Shown in pieces: positions 12,380 to 24,487 of a stretch of DNA of 64,000 nt (position 1 is its first letter; each line of letters starts with the position of its first letter). The notes under the pieces were generated by a model, which saw only the letters and a list, made by a program, of their open reading frames with translations, did no database searches and was not told the DNA's origin. The position numbers were made by a program, and so were the translations under genes. Source of the DNA: Typha latifolia (Eukaryota > Streptophyta > Magnoliopsida > Poales > Typhaceae); assembly GCA_019914945.1 (NCBI GenBank), contig CM034110.1, positions 6,713,808 to 6,777,807 of the forward strand. The letters run 5' to 3'.

Positions 12380-15276
12380 CTCGATCATAAAGCGGTTATA
12401 TTTTAATTGCTTTTAAAATACTACATTTTTTAAAAGATAAATTATTTCTACAATAACTATTAATTTCTCTCTTTTAATCCAGCAGTTGAGATTAATTAGT
12501 ACTAAATAAAATTCACCGAAAGTACCAACTAATTTATTCATATTTTATTTCTCTCTCTTAGTTATCTATTTTCTTATAAAAATATAAAAATAATAATTAA
12601 TTGATAAAAGTCAGCACTCCTATTATTAGGAAACCGTGATAAGAATAAATAATAAGAAAATACTTAAATTCTAGTTTATTTATCAATTAATCTAGTCACG
12701 TATATAAAATATCTATTACCCGAATTACTATTAGCAAATGACTAAAATACCCTTTTCAAATGTTAGTGTGTGAAATACTTCTCTTGCTCTCGAGCTTTTT
12801 AAGCAATTGATACGAGGGCAAAATAATCTTTTTGAGAGGTTAAAATTTATATTGCACATAGTCAGTAATAGAAACATACACATGATCTACCTAATAATTG
12901 TGTTAACATATGCTAATTATATGTATTTAATTAATAGAAGTAGAGTGCAATATATGAAAAAGATGGTGGTTGCTATTTAAACCAAATAGTTAATTAAATA
13001 TTTACCATGCATAATTTCTTATTAGTATTAATAAGAAAAGTGACCCAAAGGAGTCTTTCGAGAGGAGAGTTGATTATATGATTATCCAAATATTATGCTA
13101 GAATAATGGAAGGATTAATTGAGATAGTTAGGAGTAATTAACGAACTAATTATTTTAGTAAAGAACATAGATTTTAGAAGTTTGATGCACATAAGAGTTG
13201 CATTATCGACACAAAATAAGAAGAAATAAATATCAAGCTCTAGAGGGGGAGAATAAGATCAAAATAAAATAACCCTCAAACTCATAATCACAACATATTT
13301 TTTGGATAAGAAAATTAATTTTCTTAATATTCTGATGAAAAGCTCGTAGACAAATAGATCCGTTAACCGTTGGCTTTTCTCTTCTCTTGTGTTTCCACAA
13401 CCATAGTAATCACAATAATAATGAAATTAATGCCACGGAGATAGATATGCAATATAATATTGAGGCACATAGGAGATAGGAGTCCTTGGATTGGGATTGG
13501 GATTGGAAGACGAATGGAAGTAGAGTCCATGGGTAGCCACTCTCATGGGATCCACCCCTCTAAGGGCTTTATCTTGTAGAGAAGTACAGTGGGTAATGGA
13601 TAATGTATACAATTCATTCACCATGTCTTTTGACTGCTAATAGTTAGCATATGAGATATTTTGGCATCTTTGGTTGCAGGAAAACGAATAATAATTAATA
13701 ATAGGATGAATAAGATAACTTATCATGGGATAAAAAAACTTTATCTCCGTCTGTGTGATGAGAAAATTATAACTAAGGTTCAAATGATTAGCTTTTATAT
13801 GAGATTAATTATACTTAGACTCTCTAAATTATCATTATTTTATGTAGTAACTAATTATATTTTTTACAATTTAATTATCTTAATTATCATTGAGTAAAGG
13901 TTCTTAAAATGTCTAAATTTAATCACGTAACAACAACGTAATATTTTTCTTAATAAAAAAAGTAAACAAAATAATTAACATAAAAGTTGGGAGATTTTAT
14001 ATAATTAAGAGAATAAGCAATAGTTTAGGGAATCTAAAGTCTTAATCATCCCTCTTATATATGAAATATAAAATTATCTCTACTCTCATAAAATTTCAAA
14101 TCAAGCCCACAAATTTTTTTAAAAGAAACAAAGCATTTATCCAACTATTTCTTATATTCTTATTCCACATATTGAACCAAAACTAAATTGAAGAAAAATT
14201 AGTAATGAGCAAATGGAAGAGTTGTTAGTTGCACTGCCGTGCAGGACAAAGAGAATTTGTTCTTGAAAGAAAGCAAAAGACAAAGGAAATTAAGTGCAAG
14301 ACTCTCTTTTCCCATAGACTAACAAATAAAAGTATTAATTTTATATCATGCATAAATTACATGCATGAGCATAAGTAAAGCATTTCTAATAAATTATATG
14401 AAAGCTAAAAGAAACTAAAGTTTGCACTACCTACTTTAGCTGATCTAATATTCAATACAAGAGCTATTATAATCAAGTAATCAATCCATGATAGTTTTTT
14501 CTTTTCTCTTTCTCTCTCTTTTATTCTCCCAACCAATTAATATTCTCTTCAACTATCTAGTGCCCATGTTGTCTTGTCTATTTAAAAAGCTTTATTTTGT
14601 ATACCTACTTGTTTGTTCTTATCATCTCAACTTAGTTGACCAAGAAACAACAAAGAAGCTCCTAGAGGATGTAGACAGAAAAAAAAAAAAGAGAAATAAT
14701 ATGGAGAATATAGGGTAATTTTGAAGGAAATAGTTTATGACCATCAATTATTTTAAAAGAAACCATGAAATATAATTGAGCAGCAATATATAACAAAAAG
14801 TTGTAATGTAATTTGACTTGCCGTGCGTGACTCGTTTAATAGAAGGGTTAAATAAGATATATAATCTATATATTGAAAAATATTAATTTTTTTTGTCTAG
14901 TCTATAATTTAGTAAAAAAAAAATGAATCAGTAGGTACTGAAGAGTTGGTTGATAATAAAATTTTAGCAAATATTTTGCATGGCCTAACATAAATTAACA
15001 ACATAGGCTTCAAAATAGTGAGAGTTTGGCTAGTTCTAGCTTGGAATATATGGCTTCAAAAGTAGCTCAACTACTTAGCAACTTTTTCATTTCTCTTGTG
15101 TGCATATATAATATTGCATGTGAATCATCTGCAACTCAAATTCTACTTGTGTGAGTAGTGGCTTCATGAGCAGTAGCACTTCCCAATTCTTTAATTAAGA
15201 CCATAACTTTGACAACCAACCATAATTTTAGTGAAAAATATAATTCCTTTACACACACTAAAGAAAACTGAATAGG

Positions 15277-15314
<38 letters not shown>

Positions 15315-16460
15315 GTGCATTATTTAACATTTTTTTAGTGTTTATTTTATATCACTGACTAAGATTTAGCATTATCAAAATACCCTCCTTTGTTCATACA
15401 TTTGTGGATTTACTCTTATATATTTTGAAAAATACCACCTACTTCAATTGGTTGATGAATAATATTTTTAGTAGACCTTATTTTTTTTTCTAATATATTC
15501 TTTGTCTTTCTAGTCTTTTTCTATGTCCCAAAGAACTACTTGAAAATCAAATTGTAGAATATATTGATAATATTTCTTATGAACTACCAATAGTAAATCT
15601 CAGGATAATTACACCCAGCCTGAACTATGTTGCTTATTTTCACGTAGATCTTAATTATGTAAAACCTTTGAAATGTCCGTTTCATTAATTGAGAGTAAAA
15701 TTATTTTTCTTTTAACACTATCTTAGGAGATATTAGAAAGTTGAGAAAATTAAAGCATCATCAAATAAGAGAGATATTCTAGATGAAATAATAAAGTTTA
15801 AAGAATATGTGTAAAATAACGTGTCAATTTCTAAATAAATAAATTTATGTTTGACCTCTAAATTATCACCTACGTAATCTATAGAATATATGTAATAAAA
15901 ATATATTTAAAAAATGCACGTAAAAATAATAATACTTTGAGAATTCTAAATATATTTTTTGATACTTCGAAGAGAAGGAAGGTTTTTTAGAATAGAAGTA
16001 AAAGCATTAAAAGTATCATATATATATATATATATTTATTTATTTTAAAAGAAAAAGTTGCTTGGTCACTTTTGATGAGCTATGGTGAGAATGTGCTTCA
16101 TTCATTATCAATTCAAATTAATACAAAAAAAAGAGAAGGTACTATTTATCCATTAGATATCATAGGAATATACTTCAAAGATCTTTTTATTCTTGGGCTC
16201 CTCCTCATTTATTTGGACACTATTGCCATCTGACAAAGAAAAAGAGTAGTATTTAATACTATTGCCAAGGTTGCTGCATTCAATCCTCATTATCCTAATC
16301 TCTCGGTCCTTATCTCCATATCTGTTTTGACTCCTTCAATCGAGAATTCTTTTCAAATCCACCAACCGCATTGATCAGGAAGATTCCTCCTCCCTTCGAG
16401 AATACTTATCCCATTTATCACCAGAAAATTCTCTTCTACCCCCCCCAAATGCCCCCTCTC
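12380..16460. other. AT-rich intergenic spacer LON1-bZIP
   Basis: About 4 kb between the divergent LON1 and bZIP genes. No open frame resembles a known protein; the short frames present (for example 13661-13897 and 14488-14718) have the composition of random AT-rich DNA. The sequence around 13650-13760, with a TTTGGTTGCAGGAAAA-like start, resembles one end of a MITE, but no partner end was found. It also contains a GT/AT microsatellite at 15277-15314. I see nothing else in it. Confidence 0.5.
15277..15314. repeat. (GT)7(AT)12 microsatellite
   Basis: A compound dinucleotide repeat: a GT run directly followed by an AT run, in the LON1-bZIP spacer. Confidence 0.9.
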
Positions 16461-16466
16461 CTCTTC

Positions 16467-16475
16467 TATAAAAAG
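16467..16475 (+). promoter_or_regulatory. TATA box of the bZIP gene
   Basis: TATAAAAAG lies in a C/T-rich proximal promoter, about 620 bp upstream of the bZIP start codon. Transcription probably begins near 16500, which would give a leader of about 590 nt, consistent with the long uORF-bearing leaders of S1 bZIP mRNAs. Confidence 0.65.
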
Positions 16476-16749
16476 ACTATCTATGGGATTCAGGCAACCT
16501 TCTCCTTTCGCTTCATTCAAAGCTAAGTCCTTTCTGCCTGTTCTTTCCAATTTCCTTCAGTAATTTGCAAGTTTAAGCGAGTTATATTGTGGTATCTGTG
16601 ATAGATTTCCCCTTTGGAGCAATACCCACATCCCAAAATCGAATCTTTGGTGGAAGTTTGGGTGTGTGTGTTCGGTTTTGTAGGTCAATTTTCTTTCCTG
16701 GATCTTTGGTTTCTGAGAGAACACCGCTCTGAGATCTCTACCTTTTGGG

Positions 16750-16758
16750 ATGATCTGA
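16750..16758 (+). promoter_or_regulatory. Minimal uORF (Met-Ile-stop) in bZIP leader
   Basis: An ATG-ATC-TGA minimal reading frame, first of at least three upstream frames between the TATA box and the bZIP start. It may tune how many ribosomes reach the later uORFs. Confidence 0.4.
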
Positions 16759-16842
16759 ACGGATTCCTCATTCTCTGAGATCCCCAAGTTCAAAAATCTC
16801 TGCTTTGATCTTGTTCACTAATTGCGCTGGAAGATCCTTTCC

Positions 16843-16890
16843 ATGATACCGATGTTCTCCGGCTATATCCTATTGAAAACCCTTCTCTAG
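16843..16890 (+). promoter_or_regulatory. Upstream ORF of 15 codons in bZIP leader
   Basis: Runs from an ATG at 16843 to a TAG at 16888-16890, ending 5 nt before the ATG of the conserved uORF. A second ATG in the same frame lies at codon 4. The peptide itself is not recognised. Its position means that ribosomes reaching the conserved uORF must either scan past this one or reinitiate. Confidence 0.5.
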
Positions 16891-16895
16891 AATTT

Positions 16896-16982
16896 ATGAA
16901 CTTCGCTGAGCATCTGCGCCGCGTCTGTTTCCTCCACTCCTTCTCCGTGGTGTTCCTCTACTGGTTCTACGTGTTCTCGTGA
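16896..16982 (+). CDS. Sucrose-control uORF peptide (SC-uORF) of S1 bZIP mRNA
   Basis: A 28-codon uORF 106 nt before the main ATG. Its C-terminal half, SFSVVFLYWFYVFS followed directly by the stop, is the hallmark of the conserved-peptide uORF in the leaders of Arabidopsis bZIP11, 2, 44, 53 and 1. In that family the nascent peptide stalls ribosomes near the stop codon when sucrose is high and so represses translation of the bZIP. All the conserved positions I know (the Ser-Phe-Ser start, the Tyr-Trp-Phe-Tyr core, Ser before the stop) are present. The N-terminal half is unremarkable, as in other species. It predicts that the downstream bZIP is under translational sugar control. Confidence 0.93.
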   Translation: MNFAEHLRRVCFLHSFSVVFLYWFYVFS

Positions 16983-17088
16983 ACTAAATTTGTCATCTTG
17001 AACCGCCCAATTCATCTATAAGCAAGAATCCCTTTTCAACAACCCAACAGCCAGAATCTGTTTGTTAAAAAGCCCCAGTGAAGTTGAG

Positions 17089-17523
17089 ATGTCGTCGGTG
17101 GCGACCCACCAGTCTTCTGGTTCCGAGGAAGATCCACAGCTCGTTATGGATCAGAGGAAGAAGAAGAGGATGCTCTCAAACAGGGAGTCGGCAAGGAGGT
17201 CGAGGATGAGGAAGCAGCAGCGCCTGGATGAGCTTGTCAACCAAGTGGCCTATCTAACAAATGAGAACAACCAGACCATGATGCAGATCAATGTTCTCAC
17301 CCAGCAGTATGCGAAATTGGATTCAGATAACACCATTCTGAGGACCCAATTGATTGAACTGACGGAGAGGCTGCGGTCAATCAACTCGGTCCTTCGGTTC
17401 GTGGAAGAGTTCAGCGGCATGGAGATGGATATACTGGACATCCCCGACCCACTCCTCAAGCCATGGCAGCTCCCTTGCCCGGCCCAGCCGATTATGGCAT
17501 CTGCCAAGATGTTCCAATGCTAA
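17089..17523 (+). CDS. Group S1 basic leucine zipper transcription factor
   Basis: Nuclear DNA-binding protein of 144 residues, single exon as usual for S1 bZIPs (bZIP11/44/53, OCSBF-1 type). The start at 17089 is the first ATG in this frame. The basic region NRESARRSRMRKQQR has the invariant N31-x7-R39; the zipper follows with L49, L56, T63, L70, L77, L84 and L91. Family members heterodimerise with group C bZIPs, bind ACGT-core and GCN4-like motifs, and control amino-acid and sugar metabolism under energy starvation. The upstream conserved uORF supports the S1 call independently. A polyadenylation-like AATAAA lies near 17697. Which S1 paralogue it is cannot be settled from this window. Confidence 0.93.
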   Translation: MSSVATHQSSGSEEDPQLVMDQRKKKRMLSNRESARRSRMRKQQRLDELVNQVAYLTNENNQTMMQINVLTQQYAKLDSDNTILRTQLIELTERLRSINSVLRFVEEFSGMEMDILDIPDPLLKPWQLPCPAQPIMASAKMFQC

Positions 17524-17739
17524 ATTTTCGATCTCTAGACAAGAAATTTGGCACCTTTTCTTTGCTAGCTTCTTATTTAGGCTTAGGCTACTGCAATATG
17601 CTTGTTTCCTGTCTTTGTTTGGTTGTTATCTTCAGTTCTGTTGCTCCTTTCTATTGTAAGATGAGTATTGTGATGTTTGTGGTCCTTGAATGTAGAAATA
17701 AATCCTTTTTGGGTATTTTTATTTTTATTTTTTGAACTG

Positions 17740-18780
17740 GTTGGTTGTTCCATTTATGATATCATATTCTAAGAGTTGCTTGTCTACATCTTCTGCAGAT
17801 TAGGTGATATGATTATTTAGTGTGATTTTTTTATTGATGTTACAAGTAAGTTTGGTGTTTCATGACATATTATTCATTTGATTGGATAAAGTTCCATAAG
17901 TTATTCGTAAAATTGCTATTGTATTTCAATTTTTAATTCAGGAAAACTGGGAGATGATGATGATGATCTTGATTTGAAAACAAATTAGCCAGAAAGTATG
18001 CAGATTTGGTATTTGGGCATCAAGTTTGTATTGATCTCAAATCAAAAGACTTGGCTTGTTTCTTGTGAGTTTAAACCACTGTCTGGGTGTTGGATAAGGT
18101 TGAAGACTTAAGTTGGAAACTTGGACATAAGGAAGTTATTCTTCATGCCAGAGATATTTTTGAATCTGTTTTTCTAGAATTTTACGTTGAGGCATATCTA
18201 AACATCGAAAGTTTTTGCTCAATAATATTTTTAAATTTGTATTTTTTTTAATGAAATTGAATCACCTATAGTTTAAGCCACCATATGAATTTTCTAGTTC
18301 CACAAACAAAAGAAGTGCATGCAATTATATATATGTATGTATGTATGCATTCTGTTATTCAGCAAGGTTTCAAGAACTTAAAATGTGCTTCTTATAAGTA
18401 GCCTGACTCCAAAATTCAGGTTAAGTTTTAATAATTTCATCATATGATATATGTCAGCAGTAGAATGTTTGAGTTCTCTCTTTCTAGATATAGACAAGGC
18501 ATCAGCTTACTCTTACCATACCCATTAATGCGAGTTCTCCAGCATTGACAGCAGAGAGAACAGTATGTTTCATTCTCCCAATAGACAGTTTCCAACCTTC
18601 CCACATGTAACCTTTAGTAGAAGTGAAAAGGATTTATTTCAAAGATTTGAATCTGTTACCAAGAATCCTGACATTTAAGAACAATACAAGTTCGGCCACG
18701 ATGAATACTTACTCCATGAACAATATCTGCAGCAGATTAATTCACACACTGTTCATTAGCTTCTTAAATTCTGATGCAAT
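17740..18780. other. Convergent spacer bZIP-COX5C
   Basis: AT-rich sequence between the 3' ends of the plus-strand bZIP and the minus-strand COX5C. It must hold both 3' UTRs. I see no coding potential, and only short TATG/ATGT repeats near 18329-18350. Confidence 0.5.
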
Positions 18781-18794
18781 AGTTTGTGTCCAAG

Positions 18795-18989
18795 TTACTC
18801 TTCAGGGACAGCAACACTGATCTGCCCCTTCTCAAGCATGTCATACAATGCCCTAGCCTTCTTCTGCTCATTCCAGTGATGCATCTTCCATATGCCGCCG
18901 GCGAGCAAGCCTAGTGTAAGACCGATGCAAATCTCCTTCACGACGTTTGGTCCTTTCAGAGTGGCATGTGCAATCTTGTGGGCAGACAT
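18795..18989 (-). CDS. COX5C: Cytochrome c oxidase subunit 5C
   Basis: A 64-residue subunit of plant mitochondrial complex IV, inner membrane. The protein has the invariant MSAHKIAHATLKGP start, one membrane helix (ICIGLTLGLLAGGIW) and the MHHWNEQ segment with a charged C-terminal tail, at the normal length of the family. The coding part is a single exon. An acceptor at 19024-19023 (TTTGTAG before 19022) and a donor at 20361 define a 1339-bp intron inside the 5' UTR, the arrangement known for COX5C genes in other plants, where the leader intron raises expression. The far upstream exon is about 20362-20470. A TGGGCG/GGCCCA palindrome lies upstream. Confidence 0.97.
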   Translation of the reverse strand: MSAHKIAHATLKGPNVVKEICIGLTLGLLAGGIWKMHHWNEQKKARALYDMLEKGQISVAVPEE

Positions 18990-19022
18990 TTTTTTCCCCA
19001 GTTGCGGTAGATCGGCAAATTC

Positions 19023-20361
19023 CTACAAAAATTGTACTAAGAATCATGAGAGAGCATATGGACACTGAGCTTGTTCTGCTAAGCATCCATCACATGTTAA
19101 TCTTTCAGAGTGGAATAAGATTGCAGTAACTGAATAAGAGAGCTTGAATCAATTATGTGCTCTCAATTCTAGGCTTTCTAGCAAAGAATTCTCTACATGG
19201 AATTCACTGAAACCTGGAAATATAGCAAAAGGAATACAAGAAGGGCGAATTGTGCGGTTATAGTAAGAAATTAGAATAATTAACAGAGATCTATAATAGT
19301 GCTTTCTGTTGCTCACTGCTAGAATTTTAGAAGTTGAAGATCTGATTTCAGGACAGTAGATAACTTTCGCCCCCCTAGAACTTAAATTTTTTGCTTCACA
19401 TCATATTACAGTAAAAATTTCGACAGTCCGCAGAGGACACCATTTTATCATAAAAATATCTCCCTTAAGCTTGCAGTGCAGTAATATTGTAAAATCTCAG
19501 AAGTGACTTCTAGGGTTCTAGGAATGCCTCATGCAACAGTAATTCAAAGAATGAGGAATAGAAAGACAAAAATGATATCATCAAATAATGAAGACTAGAT
19601 ATGAGGAACCAACAATTAGGATTCATGCTGTTTGATAATCATACAATTCGATCTTACCGTCAATCCCAACAATCAAACTCCAATTTGCTCTTAGCGAGAA
19701 TATTCATCGTGTAAGATTTTACGAGCATTCATGATGCACATATATACAGAGGAGCATTTACCAAAAGTTTTAGAATCGACCAAGCTACTCTTTGGGAAGA
19801 GGAATTTTCTCACAATGCTCTAATGTTGATGAACACAAGACACCGCCTAAATTGATCTTCTCCAATTATAGATTTGAGGCTACTGATAGGAAAGCAACAA
19901 GCTTTAAAGGTAATTCATTCCCCCTCTAATTAGCTAGCCAGAAAATTGACATCATAAACTATTGAAAACAATTTGTGTTTGATGTTCTTATCCAAGAAGC
20001 AAACACCATATGAACTGGATGAATGAAACCTCTCCATGATTCCAAGTGAAATATGATTCTCATATGAACTTCCATCAAAAGATTTCAACTCGAATCATCA
20101 AATAATCCTTAGTTTTCTCCAATAATTAATGTTCTAACAAAAAGGTCAACAGATACAAGGACCCACATCATTTCCTCTATAATCTACAAAAACCCAGTTG
20201 AGATCACAAACAATGATCAAATATCTACAACATAAACCATAAAAACATCTCATTGCCCGTAAATTCCACCAAAGATACGACGCATATACAGATCAAAATA
20301 GAAACAAAAGAATAATAATGCAAAGTAAAGAAAAAAAGAGTTGATGGAAAATAAAGCCAAC
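19023..20361 (-). other. COX5C: COX5C 5'-UTR intron
   Basis: Runs from a donor ATCAAG/GTTGGC on the minus strand at 20361 to the acceptor TTTGTAG/GAATTT ending at 19023. It separates an untranslated first exon from the exon holding the whole coding region. I inferred it from splice-site quality and from the known structure of plant COX5C genes; RNA data would settle it. Confidence 0.7.
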
Positions 20362-20564
20362 CTTGATATGAAGTCTCCTACTGTTCCTCTCCGTCTGCAG
20401 CGCGACGAAGAAGAATACTTCCAGCTTCTTTCTTCCGCGTTCTTTACAAATGAGCCCCGAACTAATCCTAGAATACATAATTGGTACATTCAATACAGTG
20501 CAAGTCTTGTACATCGTATAGGTTTGGGTGTATAGTCGCATACACCGATGATGGTGGAATTCCG

Positions 20565-20575
20565 TGGGCGGCCCA
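20565..20575. promoter_or_regulatory. Palindromic site II element upstream of COX5C
   Basis: TGGGCGGCCCA reads TGGGC on both strands and lies about 100 bp upstream of the presumed untranslated first exon of COX5C. Site II (TGGGCY) elements are known to drive plant respiratory-chain genes. Role inferred. Confidence 0.5.
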
Positions 20576-20599
20576 CAGAATGTGATACTCTTTTGCAGT

Positions 20600-21780
20600 T
20601 TAAGCCTTTGGCCTCATCCTTTCATTAAAAATATAAGAGAAATTTTTGCAGGTCACCACCCACAGTATTGAATTATTGCATTAAAAATATTTTGCATGTA
20701 AACTTGTTGCGTTTGCGTATGCTGCTCTTAGTTTACGAGGAAAACTTTCAGAATATTCACATCTTGCGATTAAAATTCTTTTTCTTCTCTTATGAAATTG
20801 AGGCTCATCGGAATGTGGCAACGTGAGCCGCCGACGGCCGGAGAGGCGGCTACAGAGCATTAGGCCGGTTGACGAAGAAATTTTTAGTTGGAGAAATTAC
20901 CACCACGATATCACATAATTGAAGAAATTTTTTAAGAAAATTTATCAAAACTATACTTCATTTTATTATTATTATTTTATATTTATCATATGAATATATA
21001 TTATTCGACCCCTATAATTTATTTCTAATGCCTTAAAAATAGCTTGAGTTAGTTTTCACTTAATATCAATCAGCTAAAAAAAATAAAAAATATTTCATTG
21101 CTTTTAATAATAAAAATCTAAAATAATCCTAATACGACCTTAAAGATCTACTACCTTTTTTTTTACTTTTTTTTCTTATTCTTAAAGAAACCTAATTCAG
21201 AAATTTCAAAATAATGTGCATCTTTTATTAATAAAAAGTTAAAACACCCCCTAACTCAACCTTAAAAGTTATTAGTTTTTTTTTGTTACTTTTACCTTAA
21301 TCATTGCACATCTATAATTAATTTAACTCATCTATATAACAACTATTTGTTCATCTCTATTGCAAAAAACAAACGATAATTTTAAGCATTAAAAGCAACT
21401 TGCAGAATGTAATCAATAAATTTCCCAAAATTTTAATTAGGGGTTATTTAGTTCCTATTATCTAAAAGGAGCATATGTATTACAAAATTTAAAAATTCGA
21501 AAGCATTGTTTGAACTAGAGAGGTAGATGCAACATCCTAAATACAACAAACCAAATAATAACTCTCAAGCTATATGCTGTGTAAATGTTGGGTTATCCAC
21601 ATTAGACAGGGGAGGTAGATAAACATGCAATATCTATTCATAAGATACAAAGATACATTATTCTACAAACATTGTCACCTGGCATAATCCATGGCTCGGT
21701 TTCTTATTAGTGAAAGAAAGGGAAAGAGATGCCGAGCTAAATAAAGGTACAGATCTCAGCCAACTTACATACAAACATCT
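20600..21780. other. Intergenic spacer upstream of COX5C / downstream of USP
   Basis: AT-rich, with long stretches above 75 percent A+T at 20880-21450. It holds the distal COX5C promoter and the USP 3' flank. No gene or structured repeat recognised. Confidence 0.5.
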
Positions 21781-21816
21781 ACATCACAAGTGATCTCCAG
21801 GGGAGAAGAGCAGAAG

Positions 21817-24257
21817 CTAGTTTTCATGGTCAGGTTCTTTAACAACTGTGACTGGACATGTAGCATTGTTCACAACATAATCACTGACACTGCCCAACAG
21901 AACTCTGCAGCCAAAAACAAGTACATTAACAAGGAGTTAGATGTGACCATGCTCATCAACCTTACTGTCCAATTGAGTCAAATATCCAGAGATAGGTTCG
22001 TAACTTTTCAGAATTAGTAATTTGCAAGTTATAATAATGACTTCTTGTGGTTTAATCTTTACCATAAAGATCACTTCCAATGGCTTCAAACCAATTTGAG
22101 TGACTCTTTGAAGTTACAGACCATGTAAATCTCTAGGATAAAAACGAAACCATAGGGAGGAGTAACTCTAAGATTTTGCAGATCACAAAGACTGATTCAA
22201 GTATATTACATAAAGAATAAAGATGTTTTTGGTCTAACCTCTTGATCTTGCCAAGACCGCGACTACCGACCACAATGCAGCTCAAGGGAATGTTGTTGAT
22301 AGCTTCGCATAACTTCTCACGGGCATCACCCCAGTAGATTTTCATTATGATGGCAACCTGTAGTCACACAGGTCATGTCGTTCTCCATAATAGCACCAAT
22401 ATTGTGAAAATCTACTGGATAACATCCTAGAATTGTTAAGAGAGTTAGACTGACCTCCTTCTGCCTGGCTAAAGTGGTAAGTATGTCTAAGGTTTCAGCG
22501 TCAGGCTTCACCCCATATTTCTTTGCAATAACAGGGTCAGAGAATTCAGATAGTGGGATAAATGCTGCAATATAGCCCAGGCATTTAATGTGATGGGTCA
22601 GAGACTGCTTAAAAGAAAATAACTTCTAAAATTAATAACACATCCAATTCTCGAACTCTCAATCATATCATGCCTGAGCATCCCTGCACAATTGTACTCT
22701 TGGAGTATTATAAGTAGCATTTTTAAGCTATCCAAAGACATTTATTATTTGGGATCAGTCACTGCTACCATTCTTCAAATTTAAAACTTTTGATATCTTT
22801 CCTATGTGAAAATTTCCTATCCACATGAATTCCAATTAATCGAAACTCCATAGCAATGAGACTGAGCTAACAATTGTATTAACATAGTACTATATGAGTA
22901 TATTCAAAGGATTAAAGTTTGTCCTTAGTCCTCAGTGGGGATGCTACTGAGGAATTGTCCATGATCGTCCAAATAAAAAAATTACCTGCAGAAAGAAGAT
23001 ACTTTGTTCTTGAAGGATCAATCATTATTTATCAGTTTTCAGGAAAACTACAATCATATCATACACTATAACACTGTATCAGTTAAAAGACAAATATACG
23101 GGACACTACATCAACGTAGGCAATACAAACTATGTGAACTTTAAGATGTCTACTTCTGTTAACAATTGATAACCTATTGTCCTCTATAGCTATATAAGAT
23201 CATATCATATATGCAATTCAAACTAATCTTGAGATGGTACCACCACTATGCGCTACTTTTAGTCACTGTTGTGCTACTTAACATCTGATAATAAATTCAT
23301 ATTGCGTCTATATGCAACAGACAAGTAATCAAACGAAATTGACTTCTCTCAACGAAACTTGAACCCTATCACTTAAACTATAAGTCAAGTTATTACCATC
23401 CCCACCTCCGCGAATAAGAAAAATGAGTCAAGAAACCTGATTTAGTTAAGAACTATTAAATCTCTATCCATGGAATTTACTTTTTACCAAAAATTTATCT
23501 TTTTTAATGCAATTTTGGCCTAATATGTTCCAAATTGACCACCCTACTTGCTCATACAACCAAGTACTCAGAGTTTGAACCATGAAAATAGGCAGCCTCC
23601 AAAATGACAATAGCCTCATGCTCCGGATCATCCTTTTTCTATCTAAAATCCAAAAGAATATCTATTTGGGAGGCCATTTTGTTATTAGTGGTTGTAAGTT
23701 TTGATTAACTGTCTTATTTTAGGCATCAAATGTTATATATAGAGTCAATTTGAACAGGTCAAAATGGGTACCTATATTTAGGTCAAAAGACAACTTTAAT
23801 CATATATTCATAATAGCCCATCGTGTTGTATCTAAACTTTCCTAATAAACAAATCACAAAACTATTTCTTCCAACAAACAAAGAAACACCCTATGCTCTA
23901 AGCTAAAAGATAACGATTCAGCCCCAAAACTCGTATCGATCAATCTTAAACGGTTTCAAAATCGAATCTTTCCTATAAAGAAACGACATTGCCACCTCAA
24001 ATCCGAGAACCACACAACATCAGATCCGAAAATTAACAAAGGGGAACGAAAGAACAAGGGATAGGTTAAGAGGTAATACGAGATCCGGTGGCTTCCCATA
24101 GCTGCATCTCTCCTTCCTCGTAGATGCCCTCCTTCTGGACGTTGACGAGGATGAGGTGGTCGCCATCTCTCACTAAGTTCTCCGCCGCCCAAGTCAGCGC
24201 CACCTTGCTGTTCCCCGAGAAGTCCACCGCCACCCCGATCCTACGTTCCGCCGCCAT
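21817..24257 (-). CDS. Universal stress protein (UspA family), small plant type
   Basis: A soluble 164-residue single-domain USP, encoded by four exons: 24257-24080, 22564-22455, 22357-22239, 21904-21817. It starts [14 protein letters not shown]; the start at 24257 is the only in-frame ATG. The ATP-binding signature G127-x2-G130-x9-G140-S141 (GSRG...LLGS) is intact, so this is likely an ATP-binding USP of the MJ0577 type; the PLSEFSDP...YG segment is typical of the plant subfamily. Plant members respond to hypoxia, drought and heat. Intron 1 is 1515 bp. Upstream are a TATA box and two CACGTG cores, which would fit ABA or stress control. The exact paralogue is not assigned. Confidence 0.93.
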
Positions 24258-24293
24258 GAGAAGAGAAGAGAAGAGAAGAGAAGAGAAGAGGAG
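24258..24293. repeat. GAAGA pentanucleotide repeat against the USP start codon
   Basis: About seven copies of AAGAG directly upstream of the USP ATG. In the mRNA this is a pyrimidine-rich (CUCUU)n tract forming the last 36 nt of the 5' UTR. Confidence 0.85.
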
Positions 24294-24344
24294 CAAGGGG
24301 ATAACTACGACAGGACACCGAAATAATTATGCGGATAGATGCCA

Positions 24345-24352
24345 TTTATATA
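24345..24352 (-). promoter_or_regulatory. TATA box of the USP gene
   Basis: TATATAAA on the minus strand, 88 bp upstream of the USP ATG, which would give a 5' UTR of about 55-60 nt. Confidence 0.65.
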
Positions 24353-24487
24353 CGAGCGGGTGGAGTCTATATACACCACAAGGTTTTGGTTGTTGCACTC
24401 CTCCCCATCTGTTTTATTGGGGGCGGTGGGGTGTAATTTACTAAATATGGGGGTCGTTATATCATCTTCCACTAACGTCTCCCTTGG

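Noticed and set aside
13427..13624. A 65-codon minus-strand frame
   Set aside because: No similarity, no splice or promoter context, and an internal Asn-Pro repeat arising from a short simple repeat.
17062..17088. An N-terminal extension of the bZIP by nine codons
   Set aside because: It would begin with TTG; the first ATG of the frame is at 17089 and matches the usual S1 start.
24257..24296. A 13-codon extension of the USP through the pentanucleotide repeat
   Set aside because: The upstream codon is TTG, not ATG; the only in-frame ATG is 24257.
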